Translations under genes and position numbers: made by a program
Source: Mangifera indica
Lineage: Eukaryota; Streptophyta; Magnoliopsida; Sapindales; Anacardiaceae
Length of the DNA stretch: 64,000 nucleotides
Assembly: GCF_011075055.1 (NCBI RefSeq)
Contig: NC_058141.1
Coordinates: 11,479,639-11,543,638 of the forward strand
Direction of reading: 5' to 3'
In this document: in pieces, positions 10,936 through 22,605 of the stretch
Layout of the letters: the number at the start of each line of letters is the position of its first letter
Position numbering within the stretch: the first letter of the stretch is position 1
Notes under the pieces: generated by a model
Database searches by the model: none
The model's input: only the letters and a program-made list of their open reading frames with translations
What the model was told of the DNA's origin: nothing

Positions 10936-13472
10936 ATGACTCTGTCACCCGCATTTTCTACAGCCAAGAGCAGCAGGGTCCTGATCATTGGAGCCACCGG
11001 CTTCATAGGTCGCTTTGTTGCCGATGCCAGCCTCGACTCCGGTCGACCCACCTATGTTCTCGTCCGCTCCAGTGTCAGTAGCCCCAGTAAGGCCAAAATC
11101 ACCCAGCAACTGCAAGACAAAGGCGCTGTTATATTATCTGTATTTTCTCTAACATCGCTATGATATTGTTTTTGTCGTTGTTTTCATATGTACTTGATTA
11201 CTCATATATATTCATACATGAAGGGATCAATAAGTGACAAGGAAGTAATAGAGGAAATGTTGAAAGAGCATGACATTGATATCGTAATATCGACTGTTGG
11301 TGGTGAAAATATATTAAACCAGCTCCCTCTCGTAGAAGCCATTAAAGCTGCTGGCACCGTTAAGGTAAGGAACATTTGTGAAGCTTGAATGAAATCTTGG
11401 AGTTCACCATTTCTTGGTATTACTAAACGTGGAAATGCACGTTGCAGAGATTTTTGCCATCTGAGTTTGGGCATGATGTGGACAGAGCTGACCCGGTGGA
11501 ACCAGGTCTCCTCATGTACAAAGAAAAGCGCAAAGTTAGGCGTTTAATTGAAGAACTTGGTGTTCCTTACACATACATTTGCTGTAATTCAATTGCTTCT
11601 TGGCCCTATCACGACAATCACCACCCGTCGGAAGTTCTTCCTCCGTTGGATCAGTTTAAAATCTACGGTGACGGTAGCGTCAAAGGTACGCAATATACAT
11701 ATACACAGATGTAACTAACTGAGATAATTTTTACCCACAAATTTCGAAGTAAAGTTGCCTTACTGAATAAGCTTGAAGAGCCCCCTGAATCTCATAAAAA
11801 TAAAGAAGTCTTTGTCCACTACCAAAGACGGTTGAATTTATCCATACTGCCAAAGTGGTAGCACAAACTTGGAAGAGTTGTCTCTGGTATCAAAATCCTT
11901 TTCGGTGTTGTCTCTTTCATTTCCGTACTTTCTCACTCCTTATCCGCGTGGTCTGTAATTCTTACCTCGGTCAAATTAGGTAAATAAATAATTATTCATC
12001 ATAATATAATTAAATATTATATTATCTTTAATATTTAAATATTTAAATATATAATAATATATTATTATTTATAATTCTACTCATTTCTTATTGTCTGATT
12101 TACTTTTGTTATCTTAAAAATGATCGTTTGTCTATTATATTTACGCACATTCAGTTTCAACTTGATGGAAATTGAGTGCATACGGTTTACTTTGTGTGGT
12201 TTTAAAAGCTTTAAATTGTGGCTTTCTTTGGTTTTTCTTGGTAATAAAGACAGGTGGTACTCCCTACCGGTATTGACCAACTAACCTTCAGAGATATCAT
12301 ATTTTTCTCAGGGAAGAGTAATGTTATGTATTAAATATTATTTTATTTTTAATTTAAAATTATTTAATTATATAATAATATATTATTCATATATCTCAAT
12401 CATATATTAAAAATATATACTGCAGAGGTGGTCACATGCATAGTTTCATCATAATTGCTTCTATTTGTCCTTTACTAGCCAAACTTTATGGGCGTACAGA
12501 GTACTTTTGTCAAGTCCCACAAAATACAATGTATCCAGCTCCACTAGATCAGGCCCAGACAAATTCTATCCAAGCCTGGACAAACTACACCACCCGTATT
12601 TAAATTACTGGGATATTGTTAAATAAAGGATAAAACTTTCTAAGGACAAAAGTTATAAATTATTTGATTAAAAAATATTTAATGGTAAAATTGTTATTTT
12701 CTCTGATAAAAAAAAAATAAAAGCTCTTATTATCTTTTGGGAAAATAATAGTTCTTAAAATTTAAAAATCAAAATAAAAATTAATAAAAAATCTAAAATA
12801 GATTTTTTCTATTTTAGTTTTAAAATAGAAAATGTAAATACTAATAGATACAAACAAATTATTAGCCTTCTTTGTAGTGAAGATCAGTAAATATGGTTTT
12901 GTGTTGCAGCTTACTTTGTTGCTGGCACTGATATTGGAAAATTTACAATGAAAATTGCTGATGACATTCGAGCGGTGAACAAAATTGTTCATTTTCGACC
13001 ACCATCCAATTGCTATAACATTAACGAGCTTGCATGTTTATGGGAAAAGAAAATTGGAAGAACTTTACCCAGAGTTACTGTTACTGAGGATGATCTTCTT
13101 GCTGCTGCTGCTGCTGCAGGAGGTTCGTTCTAATCCCACAACTTTGACTAAATTTTGAGTAAAATTAAGTTTACAAATGTCTTAATTAATTTTGGTGCAG
13201 AAAATCGTATACCACAAAGCATTGTTGCATCATTCACACATGATATCTTCATAAAAGGTTGTCAGGTTAATTTTTCGATTGATGGCCATGCTGACGTCGA
13301 AGTGAACGATCTGTATCCTGATGAACAATTTCGTAGCTTGGCTGATTGCTTCACTGACTTTGCCCTCCAGTTAAATGATAAAACTGTGGAGAATGATGAG
13401 AAGCCACAGCCACAGCCACTGCCACTGCCACTCCCACCCACCAAACTTCCCACTCCAAATATTTGTGCTTGA
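10936..13472 (+). CDS. LAR: Leucoanthocyanidin reductase (LAR), five exons, 355 aa
   Basis: Exons: 10936-11139, 11224-11364, 11448-11685, 12910-13122 and 13201-13472, all GT-AG and in frame. LAR is a cytosolic NADPH-dependent reductase of the PIP (isoflavone reductase-like) short-chain family. It converts leucocyanidin to catechin, a starter and extender unit of condensed tannins. The protein shows the Rossmann motif GATGFIG (residues 19-25), an Arg after the second strand (VRSS), and all three LAR signatures: RFLPSEFGHDVDRADP (from 116), ICCNSIASWPY (159-169) and THDIF (278-282). Lys142, after MYKE, is the usual catalytic lysine. Length and exon number fit the family (about 345-360 aa). The tail carries a Gln-Pro and Leu-Pro run encoded by a microsatellite, which looks lineage-specific. 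Intron 3 (1.2 kb) holds two family D elements. No frame damage is visible; the gene looks functional. Confidence 0.95.
11990..12072. repeat. Family D palindromic element in LAR intron 3
   Basis: An AT-rich copy built on TAATTAAATATTATATTATC and TATATAATAATATATTATT. It is the same core as the copies at 10180 and 12325 and lies wholly within the third intron. Confidence 0.5.
12325..12400. repeat. Family D palindromic element, second copy in LAR intron 3
   Basis: The core TTAAATATTATTTTATTTTT is followed by AATTTAAAATTATTTAATTA and TATAATAATATATTATT, matching the other copies of the family. It lies in the same intron. Confidence 0.55.
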
Positions 13473-13887
13473 TGATATCTACTTTCAGTTGTTTTCAAAT
13501 AATGTCATCATGTATTCTCAAGTCATATTTTCCCATTATGTCGCAAGAATTAATGCACTAAATTTATGTTGCAAATTCGTTGAATAATTTATTTATTCTA
13601 TTTATCTTAAAACGCGATGCAGTTGTAGGTTCCGAGATCTACCGTCTGCACCCGACGACTTTAAGGTCAATAGAGTAAAGTGATCCTATGGACACCCACA
13701 CCCACACCCACATATATGTATATACGTATATTAATTGAAATAGTTCATTAGATTTTTATTATATTTCAATTAATTATAACATATTATCTACATCAAAATC
13801 TTTCTTTATTCTTTACAAGATTCACTGTCGGTGTCACGGATCTCACACTCTTCCATTCTGAAGTGGTACAATAATTGTTTTATATTT
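13473..13887. other. Presumed 3' untranslated region and flank of LAR
   Basis: The first part should carry the 3' leader of LAR, with AT-rich polyadenylation-like signals (for example TTTATTCTATTTATC near 13590). A short CACACC-type repeat (ACACCCACACCCACACCCAC) lies near 13692. I see no gene. Confidence 0.4.
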
Positions 13888-14355
13888 CACGGTTGTTTGG
13901 TTGGAGTTTTACAAAAATTATTTTGATAATTTTATTTAATTTATCAGTATTATAAAATTATAATAATTTTTTATTATCAATAATGATATAATAGATAATA
14001 TAGAAGGTGATATAATTATCATTTTCACTCTATATATATTAAAAGATTACCAAAGTAATTTTAATTTTATTATAATTATAACCTTATTTATTAAAATTTT
14101 AAGATAAAAATAATTTTATTTTCAATTAATATAATAAATAACATAAAAATATTTTAGAATAATTATATCTAAAGACATTTAAGAAAAATAATATATTACT
14201 ATTCTTTTATTATCTCTAATTAAACACAATAATAATTTATATCTACTTATTTTTACTAAATTTTATCAAACTTAGTAATAATTTATATTCAATAATTTTT
14301 AAAATAATTTATTAATTTTGATAATAAAATATTATCTAAACCAAACGTCTCTTTA
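13888..14355. repeat. Family C Tourist-like miniature element
   Basis: The left end reads GGTTGTTTGGTTGGAG and the right end CTAAACCAAACGTCTCTTTAGG, as rough inverted repeats. The AT-rich interior carries ATTATCAATAATGATATAAT and, mirrored at the right, TTGATAATAAAATATTATC. The GTTTGGTT ends are typical of PIF/Harbinger (Tourist) miniature elements. The same ends occur at 31882 and 61648. Confidence 0.55.
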
Positions 14356-14504
14356 GGTGTGTAATTGATGGGAAATTAATTGAAATGATCTAAATTAAAG
14401 GGATTTAAATGAAATAGGCCAATTTTTTAACAGAGATGATAAAAATTCAAAATTTAATATCAAAATTACCCTTTATATATCTTATATAAACCTAAACTTA
14501 TATC

Positions 14505-14670
14505 AACAAAGAGCAATGTTTACGTATTTATTTTGAATATATAAATGAGTATACACTTATATGTATCATTATATAATTAAGTATTATTTTATCTTTAATT
14601 TAAAATTATCCAATCATATGATAACACGTAAAAGTATAAACTTATTTGTATATTCAAAGTAGGTATGCAT
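14505..14670. repeat. Family D element, extended copy with outer arms
   Basis: This is the most complete family D copy. The palindromic core (ATATAATTAAGTATTATTTT, then AATTTAAAATTATCCAATCA) is flanked by outer arms TTTATTTTGAATATATAAA and TTTGTATATTCAAAGTAGG, which are partly inverted relative to each other. I could not define a target duplication. Confidence 0.5.
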
Positions 14671-14929
14671 AGTTTTATTAATCAAGAAAAAAGCATTACA
14701 ACACACCCTACAATCTCTGAAATTTCACATTTGCACCATCTAACTTAAATTTCAATGTCATTGTTTCGATATCAAAAAAGGATGTTCACTATATCCAGAT
14801 ATTTATATGAACATTATCTTAAATTTTCATTTATTTGTTGATAGTGTTTTATTTCATGGTGTATTGAATATTGGTTTTGAATTGAGTTTCAAAATGACGA
14901 ATGATAGCATAATGTGGGGGTAGGGAAAC

Positions 14930-16500
14930 CAGAGGTTAATAACATTTTAACAGGTGGGGGTAAATAATACTTTACCCCATGGGGTTTTATTCAGTAATTT
15001 AACATGCAAGGGTAAACTGATATTTTACCGTGATAAGGTTATTAGATATTTTACCATACAGAGGAACATTGATATTTTATCATGCGGGCAGGTGAACTGA
15101 TATTTATCATGTAACGGGTAAATTGATATTTGCCAAGTTTCCAAGAGTATATTTTGTGCTTTTGGCTATAAGAGACCTTTGGAATGGGTGCAATTGATAG
15201 TTACCACGTGGGAGGTAAATTGATAATTTACCATTCAGAGGGTAGAAAGACATTAGCCATATTTCATGTTGAATTTTTCTAAGAGTATATTTCGTACTGT
15301 TGGTCATGATACATAGGAGAACCTTTGAATGGGTGCAATCAATATTTATAAAGTGGGGACAAATGCATATTTTACCATACAGGCATACATGGCAATGGAC
15401 TGTGTCGGGTCAACTCGGCTTTAGCTCGGCCCATCGAGCTTATGGTCATACAGAAATAGGCTTTTAGGTCAGACTGGCCTATATATTTTTGAAAGCCTAA
15501 AGTCCAACCTTATATATAAATTGGTTGGGTCAAGTCTTAAATAGGTCGACTCATTTAAATAATTTCTTAAAAAATTTTAATTAAAATTTTAAATATAAAT
15601 TATTTTTTAATTATTAAAATTGAGAATAATAGCTCAAATATTTTATTTATAATCTCTCATTTGTGACAAAGGAATATTGTAGTTACATGATAAAAAATAT
15701 TATAAATTTATAATATAGTACAAATGAATTAATTTATATACTATATAAATTACAAACATAAATAAAATATATATATTATATTATTTATCTACTAATTTTT
15801 AACATTCAAATCTCTAAATTTTTTTGACATTAAATCTATTTGTAATATTTTGCAATGAAAAAATTAAAATAAAAATGAAATTATAAAAACAAAGAATTAT
15901 TATTTATTAATTCATATAATTTTTGAAAGAGAGATGATGAAAGAAAATGCGATTGAGAATATAATAAAAGAATTGAGATTGAGAGAAATTGAAATTGATA
16001 AAGAGTTAGATTAGTTTATATAGAGAAAAATAAATAAATTAAAAAAAAAAAAAAACTTAAAGGCTTCTACTTTGGTAGAAGGGTTCTGCCCTTTCGCCAT
16101 CTGATTTTTTTTTTAATTTTTAAATAGTAACGAATCAAGCCGGGTCAACCTATGGGCTTAATATTAAAGCCTATGGCCCGGTTTGAAAGGCTTATGAGTT
16201 AGGCTCGACACATTACAGTATTAAGTCAGACCTTAACAGACTAAACTTTAAATTCGTGCTTGAGGTCAGGCCTCCATTTGACCCAACCTAATTGACGTGT
16301 CTACATACAAGGGTAAATGATATTTGCCAAATTACGTACGAAAATTTTTAAAAGTATATTTTGTGTTGTTAGTTAAATATATTTAAAAACTTATAAATAC
16401 CTGTAATGAATATTTCCCACGCAAGGGGATAATTAATATTTTACCATGTGAAGGGTGAATTGATATTATATCATATCATATGTAAATTGATACCATAAAC
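14930..16500. repeat. Degenerate satellite-like array of GGTAAA...TTTACC units
   Basis: About eleven imperfect units of roughly 25-60 bp repeat a motif like GGGTAAATTGATATTTTACC ATG. Each unit is partly palindromic (GGTAAA paired with TTTACC). Examples lie near 14956, 15013, 15045, 15117, 15219, 15363, 16311 and 16432. A 0.9-kb foreign element (15385-16310) splits the array. A gene origin is unlikely; the frame at 15107-15307 is a by-product of the repeat. Confidence 0.6.
15385..16310. mobile_element. Nested non-autonomous DNA element inside the array
   Basis: The array motif stops at 15385 and resumes at 16310. The inserted part starts TGTCGGGTCAACTCGGCTTT and ends TTTGACCCAACCTAATTGAC, so its ends are loosely inverted (GGGTCAA against TTGACCC). 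CATACA occurs on both sides, as a possible partial target duplication. The GC-rich subterminal words (GGCCCATCGAGC, GGCCCGGTTTGAAAGGC) and AT-rich middle resemble hAT-type miniature elements. There is no coding sequence. Confidence 0.5.
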
Positions 16501-16655
16501 CTCAAACTCGGAAAACCATATCCTAAACCTCTATGATGTTGCCCTAAAACCTTAAACTGTAAATTCGTAAACCCTTAAAACCTTAAATCAAGAAACCTTA
16601 AATCCTAAATCTCTTAAACTCTAAAATCCCTGAATCTAGAAAATCGTAGACCCTT
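16495..16655. repeat. Telomere-like heptad tract (degenerate)
   Basis: A run of words related to the plant telomere repeat CCCTAAA: CCTAAACC, CCCTAAAACC, CCTTAAACT, CCCTTAAAACC, CCTTAAATC, CCTAAATC and CCCTTAAAT, over about 160 bp. The spacing is irregular, so this is a decayed interstitial telomere-like or heptad satellite tract, not a live telomere. Confidence 0.5.
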
Positions 16656-16709
16656 AAATTGATATTTTGTAATATTATATTTGTACATTTTGTTTTAAAT
16701 GTTCTCATT

Positions 16710-17910
16710 GTAAGGTTAATCGAAATGATGAATTATGCAATAGTTCAATATAAAGGAGAATGGATAGAAAATGATGATAATCGAATGAAATATGTTAAAG
16801 AACAACAAAAAGTTGTTAAATTCTTGCGAACACAACATTCAAGGGATTATATTAATCCAATCGTTGAGCAAGCTTCTCCATACTGATTGGGAGAGGAACA
16901 ACATTTTTTTAAGCATGAAACCAAGAGTATCGATAGTGACACACCTATCAACATCATAAATAATCAAGATATTGACTATCTTAGTGGCATTTCTCTTCAA
17001 TCACTCATTAATCTATAGATGCATTTTGTAGAAACCATCAACTATAATGTTCAACAACCACAACAAGATGCACAACACAATGTTAGTTTACACGGGTGGA
17101 GTTGCATCATTATGTAGAAGATGGAGATGATCATTTACTAGGGGTTCAAAATGTTGGCTTTAATCCCAAAAAAGAATTTGATGATCATGACTAGGCAATT
17201 TTGCATGATGTCACGTGTTGGGTAATATAGAAGAATAGGTACGTGGCAATAAGGAAAATGTTTTGAATTTGGGTGTCTTTGATCATGAGAATAAAATGTA
17301 TGATATTCCTATGGAGAAATTGGAGTTCGTGGACAAGACCAATGTTAATTATAGGTCAATAGGTATGAGTAGTTTCTAGCATCCAAATCTGGTGCATGTT
17401 AATGTACCTCTTGAGGTTGAGAATATTATGAATGGTTTATTTGATTGGTTACCTCATTTCCTTAACCAACCATCCAAATCTAATGCTTGATGAGTGAATA
17501 AAGATGGATGATGTGTTAAAGCAAATAACATATTCTCAGATAAAAAACTGTTTGCAAGATGCATTCAGATGATGTGTTACAGAGAATGGATACCAATACA
17601 AAGTTCATAAGTCAACAAAATCTAGATAAGAGGTTGAATGTCTCCATAAGTAATGCTGATGGCATGTCAAGGTGATATGGTTAGAAGGTTGTGACTACTT
17701 CCAACAATGTCGTGTGGACACCAAGCTTACGTGTCTGAGAGATCAAATAATGTCATATCATAGGTAAGTTAGGGTCAGCGTTTTAGGTCAAATATTAAAG
17801 ATAAGATTTATATTAGTTGATCGTGTATATCGGTCTAATGTAATACCCTTCTCTAGATACATGCCCCCAAAGGAAATATAGACATGAAGAGGTATACTGA
17901 CTTAAAACTT
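16710..17910 (+). pseudogene. Dead Mutator-like (MULE) transposase, N-terminal fragment
   Basis: Conceptual translation in shifting frames shows family landmarks. Near 16750 is VQYKGEWIEND, like the start of plant MULE proteins. Near 17590-17700 is a stretch like YQYKVHKSTKSR ... VECLHK.CWWHVKVIWLEGCDYF, resembling the MuDR amino-terminal DNA-binding segment. Near 17800-17890 is VDRVYRSNVIP ... MPPKEI. Many stops and frame changes separate them. The DDE catalytic core and terminal inverted repeats are not seen. Identification rests on pattern memory, and no intact gene remains. Confidence 0.55.
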
Positions 17911-20472
17911 TTTAAAACTTAACATGCATTTACTTCAATCACACAACCAAAATCAAGTCACACACATAAGCATGATAAATATCACTCAAAGCATGTACAA
18001 AAGGTGTCACTATAATATAAACAGGAACAACATTTGGTTAGTAAGATTATTGACTTGTTTTAAAATGTATTAGTTTTTAAGTTATTTGTTAATAAGTTAA
18101 AGTGTTATATTGCTTGTTTTGTTAATAATAAATCGGGATAATTTTAAAAAGAAATTGAAATACTAAAAATACTTAAGAGAGTGAAAAACAATGGATGTTT
18201 TAAATCAATTTAAATTATATCAAATCAATGCAAATATAATTCAAATCGAGCTACAACTACAAAAATTTGATTCGATTATTTTAGGTCGACTTATAATTAA
18301 GGATCTTTGACTCGAAACTCAAACTAACAAAACATGATTATGACTCGATAACATGAAATGTTATGTGTAATTGTCCATTGAGTGAATCCACAAGTATTTT
18401 ACTTATAAAATATATAATTTGAAATTAACTCCGAATGGGAAAAGAACAACCATGCAATGGTGCACTGAACATGATAACTCAAATTTATCCAATTTAATTA
18501 TTTGAAAAAACAAAGTTATTCTTTTATAATCATTAAAAATTAACATCTATATAAAATATTAGATTTTACTTTTACCTATAGTTACATATTGAAGAAATTT
18601 TTGAAACATTTAAAAAAAAAGAATTAAAGTTTGCCTCAAATTTCAGTTTCGTCGTTGCAATCAATTATGAATATTATGGTAGTAAGATACACAAGGCATC
18701 TGCGCAACCGTTGCTCAATAAGCTACCGCAGCTGAGTGCATGGTTCTTTCTATCTGTATGGAGGCTGACTGTAGACCCTATCATATAACTTAATACATAT
18801 CAATGATCAAACTGGTTATCTCATTAATTCATGATTTGTCCGGTTCAGTTAGCTGGTTCAATATCATTTGAAATATTGCCAAAATTCACCAATTTTTAAC
18901 TTCAAATAGGGCAGAAGAGGGGATAGTAGAGTACTTTGGGTGAAAATGCAACAAAATCAAATGTTGAGGACCATGTAAGTCTACAGGACTCAATGGCAAG
19001 TTGTAAAATGTAAGAGGGTCAGTTTGTAATTTTTCAGTTTAAATATATGCAAAAACAATAATATGTTATTATATAATTAAATATTATTTTATCTCTTATT
19101 TAAATTATCTAATTATGAAATGACTCTGTATCTGTACAATATTACCTTTCTAATTATGTAAGCTATTTTAATAAAATTCGTTTCTCTCTCCATTCTTCTA
19201 GAATAATCTTTTCTCTCTTCTCTCCTTCTTCGTTGCTTAGCTTCTCAGATTAGGGTTTTGATTTTTGCTATTCTTTTGAGTCTGGTTCAAATTTTGGCAG
19301 ATGCTAATGAGCAGCAAAAGATTGAACGGGTTGTTGCGGTGAAAGATTGTGTTGAGCAAAAATGAAAATGCAGCAACAACTTTCGTTGTTCCAAAATGTG
19401 CAAAATAGAAATGAGGAGAATAAGTTTCACAAATTAGGGGATTAACTTTTGTGGAACCCGCTTCTGTTTGTTTTGACCGATTTTGATCGAGTTTTTCATT
19501 AACCTAATTTTTTATTAAACTTAGATCGGATCATAAGCCAGTTTACAATTGAATTAGTGAACCAGCTAGTCCAATCTCATTTTGAAAACATTATTATTAA
19601 CTATTTCATATAGATGTCGTTTTCCAAAATGAAAATTTTCTCATGTCTTAGTTTTATAGATGGAATTTATATGTGCATTTTATATAGTAACAAGGCAGTC
19701 AGAACTTACACATGCAAATATTTATCATTTTATATAGTAAGAGGCATCCTGCCACCATTTTTAACAATGTGCTTGCAGCATCGATCCATCACGGAATCCA
19801 AATTTACGTGCTGAACTATATTTAACCAGAAATTATATTAATTGCAGAGAAAAACACAACAGACACAGAAATATATAGACCCAAAAGGAGAGAAGAGAGA
19901 AGAGGAAAGAAGACAGTGAAATACAACAATATATTATATTTACAGATGCTTCTCGCTTGATCTCATGACTCAGAGACTTCCGTGGTACGTATAAATGCCA
20001 CATTAGTTTTTTTGTTCTTTTATGTTTTGAACTCACAACCAGAAGTGGAATGGTATGAACATCATTATACAGAGATGGTGGGGACGACAAGCTACATGAA
20101 GAGAACAGCTTCGTCACCATTCTTAAGATGATCATCATAAATTCCACCAAACTAACGACAAACTGATCACACTGAAAAAGAGAGAGAGAGAGAATTTTAT
20201 AGTGAAGTAAAAACAGTAAAGGATCTTTTTCGTGCCAAGAGAAAGCTTATATCAAAACCTAACATAGAAAATTTGGACTTCATCCCCTTTGCACAACTGC
20301 ATTGTGTTTTGTTTTGTTTGTTTTCTAGTACTGTCTGCAGTACACAAAACACACCATAATAGTCTACTTGTTCACTGATGGAAACACACAAAAAAGCAAA
20401 CATTTTGCAATGATAGAAAGCCCACAAAATAAATGACAAAAAAAAAAAAAAGAGGAAATCAAGAAGTGACTT
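17911..20472. other. Spacer with decayed repeats and the 3' flank of the bHLH gene
   Basis: It holds a fragment of family B near 18225-18370 (AATTCAAATCGAGC words), a family D core near 19065-19130, and an (AG)n run near 20180. The last few hundred bases before 20473 should contain the bHLH 3' untranslated region. The open frames at 19614-19814 and 19833-20439 have no recognisable content. Confidence 0.4.
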
Positions 20473-22127
20473 TTAAAGAGACCTGTGTCCAAGGTTATTG
20501 ATATTGGTTCTTTGTCTCTTGACATTCCCTGAAGAAGACTCATCAACAGATGTCTTCTCCATCACTGCTTTTAATGCATCTTGGATTGAGCTTATAGAAT
20601 ACTGTGGTTGTTGTTGCTGTTGTTCACCACTGCTGCTTGAATCTTCATCATCAGTAATGAATAAAACGTTCTTTACACGCCCACCAAGTGTTGTAATTTC
20701 AGCTTTCAGCGTTCTTAAACGTAAAGCTTTCAGGGTTTTTATTAGGTCAGGTAAGAGATCAGATCGATCTTCACAGCAAAGTGAAGCTTTTATTACAAAC
20801 TTACCATCCTCGTCCGATGCATCCACTGTTAACTCATCGATTTCCGTCGGTACTGGACTTGTTTCAGCTATCAAAGAAGTCTGCCGCTTTAGCTCCTTAA
20901 CATGCTGGATTACTTCAGCTAGCAAAGAAGCTTTGTCGGTCTGTCTCAAACAACCATTTATTAAAATGCATTCAAGTACAACAAAGATCCAAAAAAAAGA
21001 ACAAAAGTAAAGTTGTTAATTTGTGCATTACATCGACTGGACATTAAAAGGTATATAGTGGATAACTGACAAAAATGGTGGAGTGTCTATCTTCGTTTCT
21101 TTGCTTTCTCATTTTGGTTTGACTAATAACCGGCAGGAATTTTTCCATTGAAGCTTTTCAACTACGTCTTGGTTTCTCTTTGTTATATCAATGGAGCGAC
21201 ATAACGCTTATATACTTTACGTTGTTTCATCTCCTCGTAACTACCGCGATACTCAGAAGAAATAACCAAAAGCAAATATTTTTTCAAAAAGAAAAAGAGA
21301 TTCAAACAAAAAGAGAAGTGTATAAATTCAGAAAAGCAACTTCCTTTTATGTCTAAATGGTCGGTTTTGATTGTATTATAATCTTCTAAGCCGAATCTTC
21401 TAAAGATCTACAGAGATCTTTGAATGGAAAAGTCCCATTATAATACAAAACAAAAAGCAAACTAAAATAAAGGTATAGGATACTCTGCCTCATGAACACC
21501 ATGTTGTACGCATGAAATCTATGGGTTTTATCCAGTGAAAATTTGTATGCTTTATTTATCATTACTTACTTTGGTGGTGCTAGGTAGTAAGCTGCGTAGC
21601 TTAGCAAGATGGTTGTTGATTCTCTCCCTTCGTCTCCTCTCAGCTTCACTGTGGCTTTTGGAAGCAGCAAGGGCCTTAGCATCCATAATTTCTTGGGCAG
21701 TCATTTTACCCAATTCAGCCTGTAGACCAAACGGAGCTGAACCGGGTTGAACCATTGGTCCAAGACTATCTGATATGATCCTGAGATGATCACTTGATGA
21801 AGCGTCATAAGCAAACTGTAGGGATGGAGCTCTTCTGTTGATCAAACCCCCGTATGATGGTGGTGGAGGAGGGAGAAGAAATGGGTCATGTTCACGAACC
21901 GGGTTGGTGGTGTAGTTAGCCGGGTTGAAAGAGTGAACCTGAGTGATAGGCCATGGTAGGATGGGTGAAACTTCAGGAAAAATCAAACTCCCTCTACCTC
22001 CATACATATCACTATTTTGTTGCTGTTGCATGAGTTGTTGCTGAAGAAAAAACTGTTCTTGATAGCCTTGAATGTCATGAATCGTTTGAGAACACTGTCC
22101 TTGATCTTCTTCCTTCAATCCACACAT
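20473..22127 (-). CDS. BHLH30: bHLH transcription factor, bHLH30/TMO5-LIKE1 type, two exons, 341 aa
   Basis: Exon 1 is 22127-21570 (186 codons) and exon 2 is 20940-20473. The 629-nt intron splits the loop of the bHLH between STTK and TDKA, phase 0. Gln-rich (residues ~27-37) and Pro-rich (~83-90) parts precede a block strongly conserved in this clade (FGLQAELGKMTAQEIMDAKA). The bHLH spans about 158-206, with His159, Glu163 and Arg167 set for E/G-box binding. An ACT-like fold follows at about 233-281 (FVIKASLCCEDRSDLLPDLI, then LKAEITTLGGRVKNVLF). The close match to Arabidopsis bHLH30 is from memory. Members of this clade dimerise with LHW-type bHLHs and drive periclinal divisions in vascular tissue. 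Acidic, Ser-rich and Gln-rich low-complexity segments near the end vary between species. The gene looks intact. Confidence 0.93.
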
Positions 22128-22215
22128 CTTTTCTTTGTAATTAAAAACTAGACACCAAGTATATTCAATATGTATAGAGCTAATTGGTTGGAGAGGCTGT
22201 TATCATATTGATCAC

Positions 22216-22410
22216 TTACTTGAGCGAAAAGGAAGAATAAAAGAAGAAGGGATATGGAAGTTGATATAGACTTTTTCTATAGACTGAAAAAAAGGTCAAA
22301 GAGAACAGAAAAACAGACCTTCCTTTGATATGGGTTATAAATATGTGTGGACACACTGACTTCTCAGTAGTGGTGGTGGTGGTGGTAGGAGAAAGAAAAG
22401 CCAAACCCAA
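22216..22410 (-). other. Possible upstream open reading frame in the bHLH leader (64 codons)
   Basis: An ATG frame of 64 codons ends about 90 bp before the bHLH start codon. It includes a Thr run coded by an ACC microsatellite (GGT repeats on the plus strand at about 22367-22387). Its stop overlaps a good splice donor (CTCAA|GTAAGT), so a leader intron ending just before the main ATG (AAAAG|ATG) is also possible. Whether it is transcribed depends on which TATA box is used. Confidence 0.3.
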
Positions 22411-22595
22411 AGACCTCTTGGACTGTATTCTGAAGAATGATGATCAATTCCCAGTCTCTTTCACTTGGTAGGTTTTTTTTTCTGCTACGCCTTTGTGTGG
22501 GTGATGATCCTTTTTAATCCTTTGCTTGAGACTAAAATTTGTTCTTGTGTTTCTGTTTGATGATGAATCTGCAAACCCCCCACTTCCCATTAGTC

Positions 22596-22605
22596 TAAAT
22601 ATATA
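22596..22605 (-). promoter_or_regulatory. Candidate TATA box of the bHLH gene
   Basis: On the minus strand it reads TATATATTTA. It would give a leader of about 440 nt that includes the upstream frame at 22410. A second TATA-like word (TATTTATAA) near 22335 would give a shorter leader without that ATG. The sequence alone cannot choose between them. Confidence 0.4.

Noticed and set aside
19253..19460. Gene-like segment (TTAGGGTTTTGATTTTTGC, then a short Gln/Glu-rich frame)
   Set aside because: The first part resembles a plant leader, but the frame is short and broken and I recognise no product.
20498..21010. 170-codon plus-strand frame
   Set aside because: It is antisense to bHLH exon 2 and its intron; the minus strand has clear protein identity.
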